Made by a program: the position numbers and the translations under genes. The notes below the pieces were generated by a model. That model saw nothing but the letters and a program-made list of their open reading frames with translations, was not told where the DNA came from and ran no database searches. From contig NZ_JAAOEN010000001.1 of the NCBI RefSeq assembly GCF_011320225.1, forward strand, positions 353,652 through 417,651: DNA of 64,000 nucleotides, in the 5' to 3' direction. Positions 8,831-19,001 of the stretch are shown here, in pieces. The DNA comes from Phytoactinopolyspora limicola. GTDB lineage: Bacteria; Actinomycetota; Actinomycetes; Jiangellales; Jiangellaceae. Every line of letters begins with the position of its first letter. Position 1 is the stretch's first letter.

Positions 8831-9741
8831 CGCACCTTCTCCGGCCGCTCGGACAGCTGCCGCCGCAGATAGGTCATCGCGGCGATGAAGGTCAACGCGG
8901 TGAGGAAGACCGCGATCGCGGCCCCCATGCCGAAACGCTGCATGGAGAACGTCTCCCGGTACATCGTCACCGCCAGCGTCTCCGAACGCCGACCCGGACC
9001 ACCTTCGGTCATGGTCCAGACGATGTCGAAGGTCTTGAGGCTGGCCACAATCGACAACCCGACGACGACGGTGGTCAAGGGCCGTAGTAGGGGCCAGGTG
9101 ATGTGCCGGAACAGCTGCCACGGCCCGGCCCCGTCCATCCGGGCCGCTTCCAGGGCCGACTTGGGAATCGACTGCAGCCCCACCACGAACAACAACGCGT
9201 TGACCCCGACGGCCTGCCAGGACGCCGCCGCGATCATCGTGAATGTGTTGATCGGCGCATCGATCATGAACCGGGTAGCCGCACCGGGAAGGCCGAGGAA
9301 GTCCAGCATCTGGTTGATGGCGCCGTGAGTCTGGAGCAGGAAACCGAAGACAACACCGATCCCAACCCCGGACAGTGCGTACGGCAGCAGGAACGGCAGC
9401 CGCAGCCAGGTGCCGAACCGGTGGTTGTAGGTCAGCACCGCGATCAGCAGACCCAGCGCAACCGGCACCAAGATGGTGCCGAGCACCCAGATGACGGTAT
9501 TGCGCAGGGAGATGGTGAAGTTCGGATCGTCGAACATGGCGGCGTAGTTGTCCAGCCCGACGAACTCCGGCGCGCCGAGGCCGCGATACTCGGTAAAACT
9601 CAGCAACGCCGCCCACAGAAACGGCAGGTAGAGCAGGACGGCCGCCACGATCACCGCGGGCGCGACAAACATCCGCGCCGTGGCCTGACTGGTGATGGTG
9701 GTCGGGCGGCCGCCACGCACTGAGGTAGCGGGTGCCCTCAT
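8827..9741 (-). CDS. Carbohydrate ABC transporter permease, MalF/UgpA type
   Basis: A 304-aa permease with a cytoplasmic N-terminus and six helices, starting at about residue 27 (VAPAVIVAAVLLYLPFLWAA). The EAA loop reads EAARMDGAGPWQLFRHITWP. Its start follows the stop of the solute-binding lipoprotein gene with no gap, and its own stop overlaps the next permease start. It should form a heterodimeric channel with its downstream partner and take sugars from the binding protein. Confidence 0.92.
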   Translation of the reverse strand: MRAPATSVRGGRPTTITSQATARMFVAPAVIVAAVLLYLPFLWAALLSFTEYRGLGAPEFVGLDNYAAMFDDPNFTISLRNTVIWVLGTILVPVALGLLIAVLTYNHRFGTWLRLPFLLPYALSGVGIGVVFGFLLQTHGAINQMLDFLGLPGAATRFMIDAPINTFTMIAAASWQAVGVNALLFVVGLQSIPKSALEAARMDGAGPWQLFRHITWPLLRPLTTVVVGLSIVASLKTFDIVWTMTEGGPGRRSETLAVTMYRETFSMQRFGMGAAIAVFLTALTFIAAMTYLRRQLSERPEKVR

Positions 9742-10977
9742 CTACTCGGACCAGTGCTGTTCGTGTACTCGCTGAATCTGTTCGAGGTAGTCCATCGGGT
9801 CGCCGAGATCGGCCATGAACGCGTCGAACTGCTCCATCGCTACGGTTGATACCTGCGGCGGCGACGCCTCGAAGTACCGATTGTGGATGCGGTGACCAGT
9901 AGCGATCTGGTCGGACACCTCAACCAGCCGTGGATCGGCGGCCTCGGCGTTCGGGTTGTAGGACATGCCGTTTCGCGCGACGGTGAACTCGGTCTGCGCT
10001 TCGGGCTGCATCCACCAGCGCAGCACCTCCTGTGCCGCGTCGGCGTTGCGAGCAGCTTCCGCCTGGCACAGTGGGCCGAGTTCCACGACGACGGAGGTCT
10101 CGGACAAATCCGGGTTGATGCTGGGCATCACGAAGACGTCGTAATCCTCGCCGGAGGTCAGCTCCAGTCCATTCAGCGGCCCGTGGAACCAGGTGCCGAA
10201 CGGCTGCATCGCCACCACTCCGTCCCGCATCATCTCCGCCGGGCCGATCTCCACACCGGGTTCGATGGTGTAGCCGCCGGCCGCCAGTTCCCGCCACAGC
10301 TCCATCACCTCGACCACCTCGGGGTCGGTGTAGTTGGCGGTGCCGTCGGCCAGCCCCTCGTAGACGTCGGGATACATGCCGAGCATCAGCTGCTGGAACC
10401 AGACGAACGAGAAGATCCCGCCGGGCAGGCTGAAGGGGATCTGGCCGTCGGCGAGCAGGGTATCGGCTATCCGCATCAGCTCGTCCCACGTCTGTGGTGG
10501 CTCGAAACCGTACTCGTCGAAGATGGGGACGCTGTAATACATAACCCAGTAGTCAGAGAGCAGAGGCACACAGTACGTCGCGCCGTCGATCTCGAAGAAC
10601 GATCTAATGTCGGCTGGCACGTCACCGTCGGCTATCGCAGCGTCCCAAAGGTGGCCGGATTCAGCGACCAGCCCCTCCTCGACCAACTCGGCCAACGGAC
10701 CGCCGGTGTGCCAGGTGAACAGGTCGGGCCGTTGGTCGGTGAGGAACGACGAGCGGATGAACGAGTCATAAGCCGCGTCGTCGGCGTATCCAACGACGTT
10801 GAGCTCGGTGCCCAGGGTTTCCTGGGACACGGCGGAGACCGCGGCGAACTCAGCCTCCCACTGCGCTTTGTCGTGGTAAAAACCGACGACACCGTCTGTC
10901 TCGCCACCGCCTCCGCAGGCAACCAGGAGCATTGCGGCTGCCACAAGCGGTGGGATGGTGCGGCGTGTTCGCTTCAT
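9742..10977 (-). CDS. Extracellular sugar-binding lipoprotein of the CUT1 importer
   Basis: A 411-aa family-1 solute-binding protein. The signal peptide ends in the lipobox LLVAC, with the lipidated Cys at residue 21 followed by a glycine run that acts as a flexible tether. The body is Trp- and Tyr-rich (for example PQTWDEL, PGGIFSFVWFQQL, WMQPEAQTEF), as is usual for oligosaccharide binders. It is first in the importer operon, 21 nt after an intracellular GH172 gene on the same strand, so the imported glycan is probably the substrate of that enzyme. Confidence 0.93.
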   Translation of the reverse strand: MKRTRRTIPPLVAAAMLLVACGGGGETDGVVGFYHDKAQWEAEFAAVSAVSQETLGTELNVVGYADDAAYDSFIRSSFLTDQRPDLFTWHTGGPLAELVEEGLVAESGHLWDAAIADGDVPADIRSFFEIDGATYCVPLLSDYWVMYYSVPIFDEYGFEPPQTWDELMRIADTLLADGQIPFSLPGGIFSFVWFQQLMLGMYPDVYEGLADGTANYTDPEVVEVMELWRELAAGGYTIEPGVEIGPAEMMRDGVVAMQPFGTWFHGPLNGLELTSGEDYDVFVMPSINPDLSETSVVVELGPLCQAEAARNADAAQEVLRWWMQPEAQTEFTVARNGMSYNPNAEAADPRLVEVSDQIATGHRIHNRYFEASPPQVSTVAMEQFDAFMADLGDPMDYLEQIQRVHEQHWSE

Positions 10978-10998
10978 GGGCGTGAACCACCTTCACCT

Positions 10999-12087
10999 TC
11001 AGATGACCTCTAGTTGGTCGGGATCCGGATAATCGGGAAACTGCGGCGCTGGCAAGGTCTGGTACCAGAACGCGACCGACGCGATGTCGTCGGTCAGCGG
11101 CAGGTACCGGCTCCCCCGGCGCCAGCCCAGCGCCTGGGTGGTGACCCGGAGGTCGGAAGAGAACCGCACTGGGTCGGTGACGTGCCACCGGTACAGACCG
11201 AATCGGCTTTGGGTCCGGTTGGGGTCGCTGCCGTCTGGCAGGAGAACGGTGGGCATCCCGGCGTAGGGCGTGGTGTAGGCCTGGTACCGGCCGTTGACAT
11301 GGAAGCACCACGCACCACCGAAGTAGTCCTCGGTCCCGGTTCCACAGATGGTGGGGTGCTCGGCATCACCGTCGAGATAGAACTTGACCTCCCCCTCACC
11401 CCACCAGCCGTCGTTGCGGACGCCCCACGCCATCGCGGTACCGACGTAGTGGCCCTGTCCGGTGACGCCGTCGAGGATGGTGTGTACCTCGCGGTACGGC
11501 AACGGGTTGCTCCGCCGGAACTGGGCGTGGAAGTAGCCGGCGTCGGCTGGGACCTCGGTCAGCTGGTAGTTGATCTGATAGAAGAAGATCGCGTCGTCAC
11601 TGGTGAGGTTCTCGACGGTGATCCGGCACCGGGCTTGGAACGGCATCTCCCAGTAGGCGTTGAATCCGTTGGCTGGATTGACGCACACCGCCAGCGACGA
11701 GATCTGCGCGAACGTTCCCCACCCGGAGGCGAAGAAGTCGCCCAACGGCACTTCTACCGACGGCCGATCCGACCCGTCCCAGTAGATCCGTAACGTAAGT
11801 AGACGGGTGGGGGCCGTTGTGGTCATCCAGATCTGCTGGATGGAACCGGGCCCGGCAATATCGGCTACCTCGAAGGTGGCTCCAGGGCTGATCGACACAC
11901 AGGGGCTGATCTTCCAGCCCGGTCCGAGGTCACGAGCGGCGTCGGCACCCATACCGGTGGTGGCGCGGGCCCCACCACCCTTTTCCCCCGTGGGATTCTC
12001 CGCCGAGATGGACCGTGAGCGCGCATCCGACAGCCGATAGAGGTTGCCGAGGTGAGTTCCGAGCCCGCTGCTGTGCCCATCTGTCAT
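10999..12087 (-). CDS. GH172 (DUF2961) glycoside hydrolase, intracellular
   Basis: A 362-aa protein of the DUF2961 family, now GH172, with no signal peptide. It covers the jelly-roll core from N-terminal NLYRLSDARS to the C-terminal FWYQTL region. The signature GTGTEDYFGGAW contains Glu at about residue 253. A second acidic pair in WWGEGEVKFYLDGD lies about 20 residues before it, matching the two catalytic glutamates reported for GH172. Known members are alpha-D-fructofuranosidases and exo-D-arabinofuranosidases. ATG 12087 is chosen over an upstream start because GGGAG precedes it at normal distance and the upstream residues are not conserved-looking. It leads the sugar importer operon and so may process imported furanosides. 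Confidence 0.88.
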   Translation of the reverse strand: MTDGHSSGLGTHLGNLYRLSDARSRSISAENPTGEKGGGARATTGMGADAARDLGPGWKISPCVSISPGATFEVADIAGPGSIQQIWMTTTAPTRLLTLRIYWDGSDRPSVEVPLGDFFASGWGTFAQISSLAVCVNPANGFNAYWEMPFQARCRITVENLTSDDAIFFYQINYQLTEVPADAGYFHAQFRRSNPLPYREVHTILDGVTGQGHYVGTAMAWGVRNDGWWGEGEVKFYLDGDAEHPTICGTGTEDYFGGAWCFHVNGRYQAYTTPYAGMPTVLLPDGSDPNRTQSRFGLYRWHVTDPVRFSSDLRVTTQALGWRRGSRYLPLTDDIASVAFWYQTLPAPQFPDYPDPDQLEVI

Positions 12088-12199
12088 GACCACTCCCGCT
12101 CGCGCTATTAGTGTTCTACCATACCAGTATGTAACAGCTCCCTCACATAGCCGCAACCCTCGGTTCACCTACCGACTCCGACCACAGGAGGCGCTCGAC
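12088..12199. promoter_or_regulatory. Divergent promoter region with CATACCAGTATG palindrome
   Basis: This 112-bp gap separates the leftward GH172-importer operon from the rightward secreted glycan-hydrolase genes. It contains the perfect 12-bp palindrome CATACCAGTATG at 12120-12131, preceded by TCTAC. The CAGGAGG ribosome-binding site of the rightward gene is at 12185-12191. The palindrome shares ATACCA with the site at 6836-6850 and is a plausible operator for the same regulator. Confidence 0.45.
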
Positions 12200-13360
12200 A
12201 TGGCTCACCCGGGACGACGACGGACCCGCGGCAGGCTGGCCAGCCTGGCCGCTCTCACCCTCACCGCATCCCTCATCACGGCCACGGCCTCGGGAAACAC
12301 CGCTTCGCCGGCAAAAGAGCTCAGCTGCGGGTTCGGCCCCCGCCCGCTGCCGGCCCAGCCGGCGCAGCCGGACGAGGAGTTCTGGGAACTGTTCGAGCAG
12401 TACGGTCCCGGCTGGACCGGCGCGGACAGTACCTACTCGGTGCTACTTCCGGACGGCCGCACCGCATGGCTGTTCTCCGACACCTTCCTGGGGGCGGTCA
12501 ATCCGGATCGGTCCCGCCCGGACGACGGCGTACATCTCGTCAACAACTCGATCGTCGTCCAGGACGGCGACGAACTGACCACTCTGGTCGGTGGCACCCT
12601 CGACGAACCCGAGTCGCTGTTCATCCCAACCGACGGGTCATCGTGGTACTGGGTGTACGACGGCGTGGTCGAGGACGACGAGTTGCAGATCTTCCTCATC
12701 AAGTTCACCCGGTTCGGCGACGGTATGTGGGACTGGGAATGGTCCGGAACGGACGTCGCGACGCTCTCGCTGCCCGACCTCGAGATTCAGGAGTTCGTGC
12801 CACTCGAGGTGGACAACGGCATCCAGTACGGCGCCTACGTGCTGCCGCACCGTGACTACACCTACATCTACGGCATCGAGGATCGTGGCGTGCCCAAACT
12901 CGGCCACGTTGCCCGGGCTCCCCGCGGCGAGGTACTCGCCCAGGACGAGTGGGAGTACTTCACCGGGAGCGGATGGTCGGCCGACCCCGCGGCGACCGCT
13001 CCGTTCCTGGGCGACTCGATCGCCAACGAGTACAGCGTCACCCCGATGCGCGGAGGGTACGTCCTCATCACGCTGGACACCTCGGTGCCGCTCGACGAGT
13101 GGCGCGACGTCGTCGCCTACTACTCGTGCAGCCCGGAAGGTCCGTGGACCAAACGCACCGTCATCTACGAGGCCCCCGAAGCCGACGACCCAGAACTGTG
13201 GCCGTACAACGCACACGCCCACCCGCAGTTCACCAAGAACGGCCAGTTGCTGATCTCTTACAACGTCAACACCACGGACTTCTTCTCGTTGTGGGACGAC
13301 GCCGACCGGTATCGGGCTCGGTTCATCCGGGCCGACCTACCCGGCGTCTGGCGACACTAG
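12200..13360 (+). CDS. Secreted five-bladed-propeller protein, DUF5005/DUF4185-like
   Basis: A 386-aa secreted protein. The N-terminal signal peptide (about residues 1-35) has an Arg-rich start and the hydrophobic core LASLAALTLTASLITATASG. The mature part begins with a propeller-type motif, GPGWTGADSTYSVLLPDGRT, followed by AWLFSDTFLG and later NAHAHPQF and LLISYNVN, typical of the DUF5005/DUF4185 group. DUF4185 includes the endo-D-arabinanases of GH183; DUF5005 is a related family without settled activity. ATG 12200 is chosen for the CAGGAGG 8 nt upstream. The next gene, a secreted GH172, starts 6 nt later, so the two probably act together outside the cell. Confidence 0.75.
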   Translation: MAHPGRRRTRGRLASLAALTLTASLITATASGNTASPAKELSCGFGPRPLPAQPAQPDEEFWELFEQYGPGWTGADSTYSVLLPDGRTAWLFSDTFLGAVNPDRSRPDDGVHLVNNSIVVQDGDELTTLVGGTLDEPESLFIPTDGSSWYWVYDGVVEDDELQIFLIKFTRFGDGMWDWEWSGTDVATLSLPDLEIQEFVPLEVDNGIQYGAYVLPHRDYTYIYGIEDRGVPKLGHVARAPRGEVLAQDEWEYFTGSGWSADPAATAPFLGDSIANEYSVTPMRGGYVLITLDTSVPLDEWRDVVAYYSCSPEGPWTKRTVIYEAPEADDPELWPYNAHAHPQFTKNGQLLISYNVNTTDFFSLWDDADRYRARFIRADLPGVWRH

Positions 13361-13366
13361 GCGCCG

Positions 13367-15895
13367 GTGATGGTGCGTAGAGGAACGGCGGCCACCGCAG
13401 TCGCCCTCGGGACGGTGCTCGTGGCGGCGCTCACGGCGGTACCAGGCACCAGCGTCACGAGTGCTCCGCCCGACGTGCCGGGTTCACCGACACCAGCGTC
13501 GAAGGGTCCGGTCGGGTGGGACGTCTACCGACAGCTCGACCGGCTCCCGGAACTGACCACCGGCGTCGACACCCGGCAGTTCTCGAGCTTCGACCGGACC
13601 GGCGGGAACGACGACGGCTTCTTCGGGACCTACTCCTGCCTGGACATCGATAACGAAGGCCGGTGTGTCATCGCCGACCACTCCGGGCCGGGCGAAGTGC
13701 AATCGATCTGGTCCACGCGCGGCTTCTTCGGCGACTCCGGCGACGTCAGCGAGACCGGGACCATCCGTGTCGAACTGGACGGGGAGGTGGTCCTGGACGC
13801 GCCGTTCCAGGACGTCGTCGACGGTGTCCTCGGGCCACCGTTCGTCCACCCACTGGTGGCCAACACCGACCAGACCTCCGGTGGAGTGTACGTGCGGGTG
13901 CCGATGCCGTACCGGACCTCAATGCGCATCAGCACCGAGCACAATTCCAGCTTCTACCACGTGAGTTACCGTGTGTTCGGGGACCCGGCGGGTGTCGAAA
14001 CGTTCGATCCGACCGACGAGGCCACCGACGTCCTCGACGTCCTACAGAACTGGGGCACCGCGGATCCCAAGCCGGACCGACGCCGGTCACGGTCGGCGGA
14101 ATCGGCCCCTACCACACTCGCACCGGGTGAGTCCGTTGTGCTCGCCGACCTGCGCGGCCCAGGAACGGTGGACGAACTGGAGCTGCGGCTACCCCACCTC
14201 ATCAGTCCGGAACTCGGACAACAGGTCACCGACGACGGCCGGGCGTTCCTCGACGGCAGCCGCTTCACCATGGCCATTGATCCCGCCAACGACGGCGTGC
14301 TGCTGACTCGGCGCCTGGACGCGAACGTCGGTGAACAGCGGGCAACGATCTCCGTCGACGGTGAACCGGTGGCCGAATGGGAGCCACTGCCATCGAGCGG
14401 CGGGGGCCAGTGGGCCGACCAGACCGTCGAACTGCCGGCAACCGCCACGGCCGGCAAGTCCGAGATCACCATCGAGAACACCTTCGTGTCGTCGAACGGC
14501 GACGTCAACGAGTTCAGCTACTGGGCAGACTCACTGGTGGGCGGTTCCCCGGTCCGCACCGACGAGCTGTCCGTGGGTATCCGCTCGCTCGCCGACGAAG
14601 CCGCACACGGCTACGAGATCGACGGGCAGTCGTGGCAAGGGGTGCGGACCTTCCGATATCCGGCGCCCGAGCAGGACCTCGAGCCGGTACTGGCCACCGA
14701 CGAGATCCTGGCCGATGTCCGGGTCCGGATCAGCTTCGACGGTCAGCAGACCGTCGACGCACCGCTGGGCGAGTTCTTTGGCACCGGCCTAGGGCTCTAT
14801 CCCGTTCGGTCGCTGTTCTTCGCCGTTGACCCTGTCGAGCGGACATTCACCTCGTGGTGGCCGATGCCGTTCCGCTCGCGCGCGGTGGTCGAGTTGGTCA
14901 ACGACTCCGAACACATCGTCGAAGATCTCGACGCCGCACTCCGGTGGCGGCTCGCGCCGGCCAACACCCGCGGGCTGGGCCCCCGGGGCGAGCTCGGACA
15001 TTTCCACGCCACGTCCCGGCACGGTGAGACGGTGCCGGGCGAGGACTGGGTGTTCCTCGACACCACCGGCCGCGGCACCTTCGTCGGCGCCACCCACACC
15101 ATGGAAGGGCTGGCCACCGAGGTTCCGCTGCGCAACTATCTCGAGGGTGACGAACGGGTCTACGTCGACGGCACCCGGACCCCACAGCTGCATGGGACCG
15201 GCACCGAGGACTTCTACCAGGGCGGCTGGTACTTCCTGCACGGCCCGGTCTCCCTGCCGTTCAACGGTGCGCCCGCCCACGAGCTACGCGACTTCGGCTG
15301 CGTCAACGAGTGCGACAGCGCATATCGCCTCATGATCGGCGACGCGGTCCCGTTCGGTTCGTCCTTGCGCTTCGGGATCGAGGTCGGCCCCGGCAACGAC
15401 GTCCCGGCCGTCTACAGCTCCACCGCGTTCTGGTACGGCCGCCCCGAACCGGCGCTGACCGTCACCGACGTGCTCGACGTGGGTGTTCCCGCCAGCGAGG
15501 ACGACCACGCCTACACCTCAGCCGATCCGGGTGAACCGGTGGAGTTGACCAGCGTCTTCGAGGGCGACGCCGACCACATCGAGGTCACTGACGTCGGGCG
15601 GGCTACCACGGCGCCGGTAGCGTTCCGGCTCGCGGTGTCACGCGACAACGACGGTGTCGTCCTGCGCCGACGGTCGGACCAAGAGCACGCGTACCAGGCC
15701 GCCCGGGTGTTCGTCGACGAGTCCTTCGTCGGCATCTGGCGGCAACCGCTCGGCAACGGAACTCAGCGGTGGCTGGAGGACCGGTTTATGGTGCCGGCCG
15801 ATTTCACCGCGGGCCAACACGAGATCGAGGTGCACCTGGAGCCGCTAGGCGACGCACCATCCTGGCACGCCGCACGTTACGAAGCACTGTCTTAG
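13367..15895 (+). CDS. Large secreted GH172 (DUF2961) glycoside hydrolase
   Basis: An 842-aa exported protein. The signal peptide covers about residues 1-33 (core [18 protein letters not shown]). An N-terminal DUF2961-like part (about 45-205, with [12 protein letters not shown] and [14 protein letters not shown]) is split from the catalytic part by an inserted beta-rich module (about 215-400). The second part carries [12 protein letters not shown] and [13 protein letters not shown]; the two candidate catalytic glutamates are exactly 21 residues apart, the second near residue 614. A C-terminal beta-sandwich follows (about 690-842). GTG 13367 and ATG 13370 are both possible starts and neither has a strong ribosome-binding site. 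It is twice the length of the intracellular GH172 and probably trims a polymer outside the cell. Confidence 0.86.
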   Translation: MMVRRGTAATAVALGTVLVAALTAVPGTSVTSAPPDVPGSPTPASKGPVGWDVYRQLDRLPELTTGVDTRQFSSFDRTGGNDDGFFGTYSCLDIDNEGRCVIADHSGPGEVQSIWSTRGFFGDSGDVSETGTIRVELDGEVVLDAPFQDVVDGVLGPPFVHPLVANTDQTSGGVYVRVPMPYRTSMRISTEHNSSFYHVSYRVFGDPAGVETFDPTDEATDVLDVLQNWGTADPKPDRRRSRSAESAPTTLAPGESVVLADLRGPGTVDELELRLPHLISPELGQQVTDDGRAFLDGSRFTMAIDPANDGVLLTRRLDANVGEQRATISVDGEPVAEWEPLPSSGGGQWADQTVELPATATAGKSEITIENTFVSSNGDVNEFSYWADSLVGGSPVRTDELSVGIRSLADEAAHGYEIDGQSWQGVRTFRYPAPEQDLEPVLATDEILADVRVRISFDGQQTVDAPLGEFFGTGLGLYPVRSLFFAVDPVERTFTSWWPMPFRSRAVVELVNDSEHIVEDLDAALRWRLAPANTRGLGPRGELGHFHATSRHGETVPGEDWVFLDTTGRGTFVGATHTMEGLATEVPLRNYLEGDERVYVDGTRTPQLHGTGTEDFYQGGWYFLHGPVSLPFNGAPAHELRDFGCVNECDSAYRLMIGDAVPFGSSLRFGIEVGPGNDVPAVYSSTAFWYGRPEPALTVTDVLDVGVPASEDDHAYTSADPGEPVELTSVFEGDADHIEVTDVGRATTAPVAFRLAVSRDNDGVVLRRRSDQEHAYQAARVFVDESFVGIWRQPLGNGTQRWLEDRFMVPADFTAGQHEIEVHLEPLGDAPSWHAARYEALS

Positions 15896-15908
15896 GCACG
15901 GAGGGTAG

Positions 15909-18900
15909 ATGGACATCGATACCGCACTCGACCGCCTTCGCACGGCGGCCGATCAGATCCGCTCGGGCTGGACGCCACCACGATGGCACTGGCGCCGGCC
16001 GGACGGCACCGAGAGTGAGATCGCCGGCTTCGCCGATCTCGATCTCGCACCCGGCACCTGGCAGGAAGTGCGGGCGCCGATGAACCTTCCATCGCGGCTG
16101 CATGGGGTCGATCTGAGCGGCGACACCCTCCAGGTGCGCGCCGAGAGTATCTTCCCGATCCGAATCAGCCTCGACGGTGAGCAGCTGGTCAACGAGGGCC
16201 GCCCGGCGCTGGCCACCGGGCCGGTGCTCATTGATGCCGGAAAGGTGCACGCCGACGGCAACGGCACCCTCCAGGTCGAGATCCTGCGCCCGGCCAGCCA
16301 CGGTGCGGGTCCGGCGTGGGCCAACTGGTTCAGTGTCCACATCACAACGCCCCGGCTGCAGGAGCGGTTCGAACTGCTCGACGTGGCCTGGTCCCGTCTC
16401 CTGCTGGCCCGAGAGGTGGCCGCCGACGCCGCCGAACTGGCTCATTGCGAACGGGCCGCCGCGCTGGTGCCCGAGCAGCTAGCCGAGCTCGCCGACCACG
16501 AGCTTCACGCCGTGCTCTCCGGGCTAGCGGAGACGCTCGCACCGCTGGCGGCGGCTGCGTCCCGGGTGCCGGTGCACGTCGTCGGGCATTGTCACATCGA
16601 TCTGGCTTGGCTGTGGACGTGGGAAGAGACCAGGGAGGTGATCAAACGGGACCTGCGCAGCGTGGTCGGGATCATGCGGGACTATCCGGAAGCCACCTTC
16701 ACCCACAGCCAACCAGCCGGATACGAAGTAGTCCGCCACGACGAACCCGAGCTGTTCGCCGAGATCCAGCGGCTGGTCCAGGACGGCCGCTGGGAGCCGG
16801 CAACAATCCAATGGGTCGAGGGTGATACCCACCTCGCCGGTGGTGAAGCCATGGCCAGCCAGCTTCTGGAGGGAGTGGCCTACACCAAGGAACACCTGGG
16901 GGTATCGCCGCGCGTATTCCTCGCACCGGACACCTTCGGGCACAGCGCGAACCTTCCACAGCTCGCCGCATCCGCCGGCGCCCAGGTGTACTACCACCAT
17001 CGCGGCAATCCCGGCGGACGGCACGGTCGATGGCCCGCCTACTGGTGGGAGGGCATCGACGGTACCCGCCTGCTGTCCGTGTCGACGGTTACCTACAACG
17101 GCGAGTTCACCGCCCAGGGTGTCGCCGAGGCCGCGGTGGAGGCGATCCGGGCGGGGGTATCGGCGGCATTGTTGTTCGTTGGTGTCGGCGACCACGGCGG
17201 TGGCCCAACCCGCGAGGGACTCGACCGGCTGCGACGCATCGGACGGGCAGGCGGGCTCCCTCCGGCGTTCTGCTCAACCATCTCCGCCTACGCCGAAGCG
17301 GTCCGCACCGACCAGCTGCCCGTGCACCGCGGCGAATCACCGCCAATTTTCGAGGGCTGCTACACCACCCACGCCGATGCCAAACGGACCAACCGGGACG
17401 GTGAGAACCTCCTGACGACCGCGGAGACCGTGGCGGCGCTGGCTCGGCTGGATCGACCTTCTGGTCTGACCTCGGCCTGGCGCGACCTGTGCTTCCACCA
17501 ATTCCACGACATCCTCCCGGGCTCGGCGATCCACGAGGTCTACGAACACACCGCACGCGACCACGCCCGGCTGGCCGAGACCGCAGGTGCCGTCGTCGAG
17601 GACGCCTTGGCCGTCCTACACGCCGGACATCCGGCCGGGGCCATCGCCGTGACCAACCCGCTGGGACACGATCGCACCGACGTGGTGACGGTGGCCGGGC
17701 TCAACACCGGTGATGCCCGCGCGGTGACCGTCGTCGGCGCGGATGGCACCACCACCCCTGGTCAGGTCACCGGGGAAGGGGTCACGTTCGTCGCCCGAGT
17801 GCCGGCCTTCGGCACCACGTCGTACACGCTGAGTTCAGTGGATACCGCGGATTCCGGCGCTGCCGAATCAGCGGCCGGACCGCAGGTCCGACCGGAGGGT
17901 GGAGCAGCCGGATCGCCCCGTTACTGGCGGGTGGAGACCCCGCACTTCACCGCCGCGATCCGCGCCGACTCCGGGATCATCACATCGTTCGTCGACCGCC
18001 GGGCCGACCGGGAGCTGGTGGCTTTCGGTATGCAGCGCATGAGCGACTACATCGACGCGGCCCGGCCGGACCTCGGATTGAACGTGCTGCAGGTGGTGGA
18101 AGAGCGGCCACACGCGCTGTCGGCGTGGCAGTACGCCGAAGTGGGTGCCGAACACACGCTGGTGGACGGAGCGCGCACCGAACTGATTGAGGCTGGACCG
18201 GTGCGGGTTGTGCTCCGAGTACGGCACACCTTCCGCGCGTCGACCGTCGTCGAAGACATCACCTTCTACCGCGACTTGCCCCGGGTGGACCTCGCCCTCC
18301 AGGTCGACTGGCAGGAACCAGGTGGACCGGAGCACGGAGTGCCCAACCTCAAACTCGCGTTCGCACCCGATCTCGACGAGGTGGAAGCCTGGTATGAGGT
18401 CCCGCACGGCGCCGTGCGGCGCCGGTCCAACGGCCAGCAGGTGCCGGCGCAACGGTGGGCCGACTTGGATGATGAAGGCTACGGAGTGGCCGTACTCAAC
18501 GACGCCATATACGGTCACGACGCGCTCGGCGCCCGGCTGCGGCTCACCCTGCTGCGGACCGCCTACGAGCCCGACCCCCGCAGCGACCAGGGTGAGTATG
18601 TGTTCCGCTGCTCGCTGGTCCCCCACCTTGGCGACTGGCGCCAGGCCGGCATTCCGGCCGCGGCCGCCGGGTTCAACCAGCCCTTGCTGGTGCGGCTGGT
18701 GTCCCGTGCCGACGCCCCTGCTGGAGGTGGCTGGCGGCCCCGCGTCGAAACCACGGGTGTGGTGACGACGGCCCTGCGCGTGGCTAGAGACGGCAGCGGT
18801 ACGGTGATCCGACTCGTCGAAGCCGCCGGCCAGAGGACCCCGGTTCAGCTCCGTGGCTTGCCGGCTGGCGCATCGGTCTGGCGGGCGGACGTGACCGAAC

Positions 18901-19001
18901 ACCGGCGGGTGCTCGCTGGCACCGGGCCGGAGGTATCGCTGATGTTGCGGCCATGGCAAGTCGACACCATCGTCGTTGACCCACCCCGCTTGTGCACCTG
19001 A
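15909..19001 (+). CDS. Alpha-mannosidase, glycoside hydrolase family 38
   Basis: A 1030-aa cytoplasmic GH38 enzyme of normal length. The zinc-binding and substrate motif GHCHIDLAWLWTW is near residue 229, and the nucleophile aspartate lies in LAPDTFGHSANLPQ near residue 340. Another conserved segment is FHQFHDILPGSAIHEVYE near residue 530. The C-terminal half is the beta-rich GH38C region. ATG 15909 follows GGAGGG at 15901-15906, 13 nt after the GH172 stop, so it belongs to the same operon. It should remove alpha-mannose from imported oligosaccharides. The last codons and the TGA stop lie inside the terminal repeat of the 551-bp element, so the original C-terminus may have been replaced. Confidence 0.93.
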   Translation: MDIDTALDRLRTAADQIRSGWTPPRWHWRRPDGTESEIAGFADLDLAPGTWQEVRAPMNLPSRLHGVDLSGDTLQVRAESIFPIRISLDGEQLVNEGRPALATGPVLIDAGKVHADGNGTLQVEILRPASHGAGPAWANWFSVHITTPRLQERFELLDVAWSRLLLAREVAADAAELAHCERAAALVPEQLAELADHELHAVLSGLAETLAPLAAAASRVPVHVVGHCHIDLAWLWTWEETREVIKRDLRSVVGIMRDYPEATFTHSQPAGYEVVRHDEPELFAEIQRLVQDGRWEPATIQWVEGDTHLAGGEAMASQLLEGVAYTKEHLGVSPRVFLAPDTFGHSANLPQLAASAGAQVYYHHRGNPGGRHGRWPAYWWEGIDGTRLLSVSTVTYNGEFTAQGVAEAAVEAIRAGVSAALLFVGVGDHGGGPTREGLDRLRRIGRAGGLPPAFCSTISAYAEAVRTDQLPVHRGESPPIFEGCYTTHADAKRTNRDGENLLTTAETVAALARLDRPSGLTSAWRDLCFHQFHDILPGSAIHEVYEHTARDHARLAETAGAVVEDALAVLHAGHPAGAIAVTNPLGHDRTDVVTVAGLNTGDARAVTVVGADGTTTPGQVTGEGVTFVARVPAFGTTSYTLSSVDTADSGAAESAAGPQVRPEGGAAGSPRYWRVETPHFTAAIRADSGIITSFVDRRADRELVAFGMQRMSDYIDAARPDLGLNVLQVVEERPHALSAWQYAEVGAEHTLVDGARTELIEAGPVRVVLRVRHTFRASTVVEDITFYRDLPRVDLALQVDWQEPGGPEHGVPNLKLAFAPDLDEVEAWYEVPHGAVRRRSNGQQVPAQRWADLDDEGYGVAVLNDAIYGHDALGARLRLTLLRTAYEPDPRSDQGEYVFRCSLVPHLGDWRQAGIPAAAAGFNQPLLVRLVSRADAPAGGGWRPRVETTGVVTTALRVARDGSGTVIRLVEAAGQRTPVQLRGLPAGASVWRADVTEHRRVLAGTGPEVSLMLRPWQVDTIVVDPPRLCT

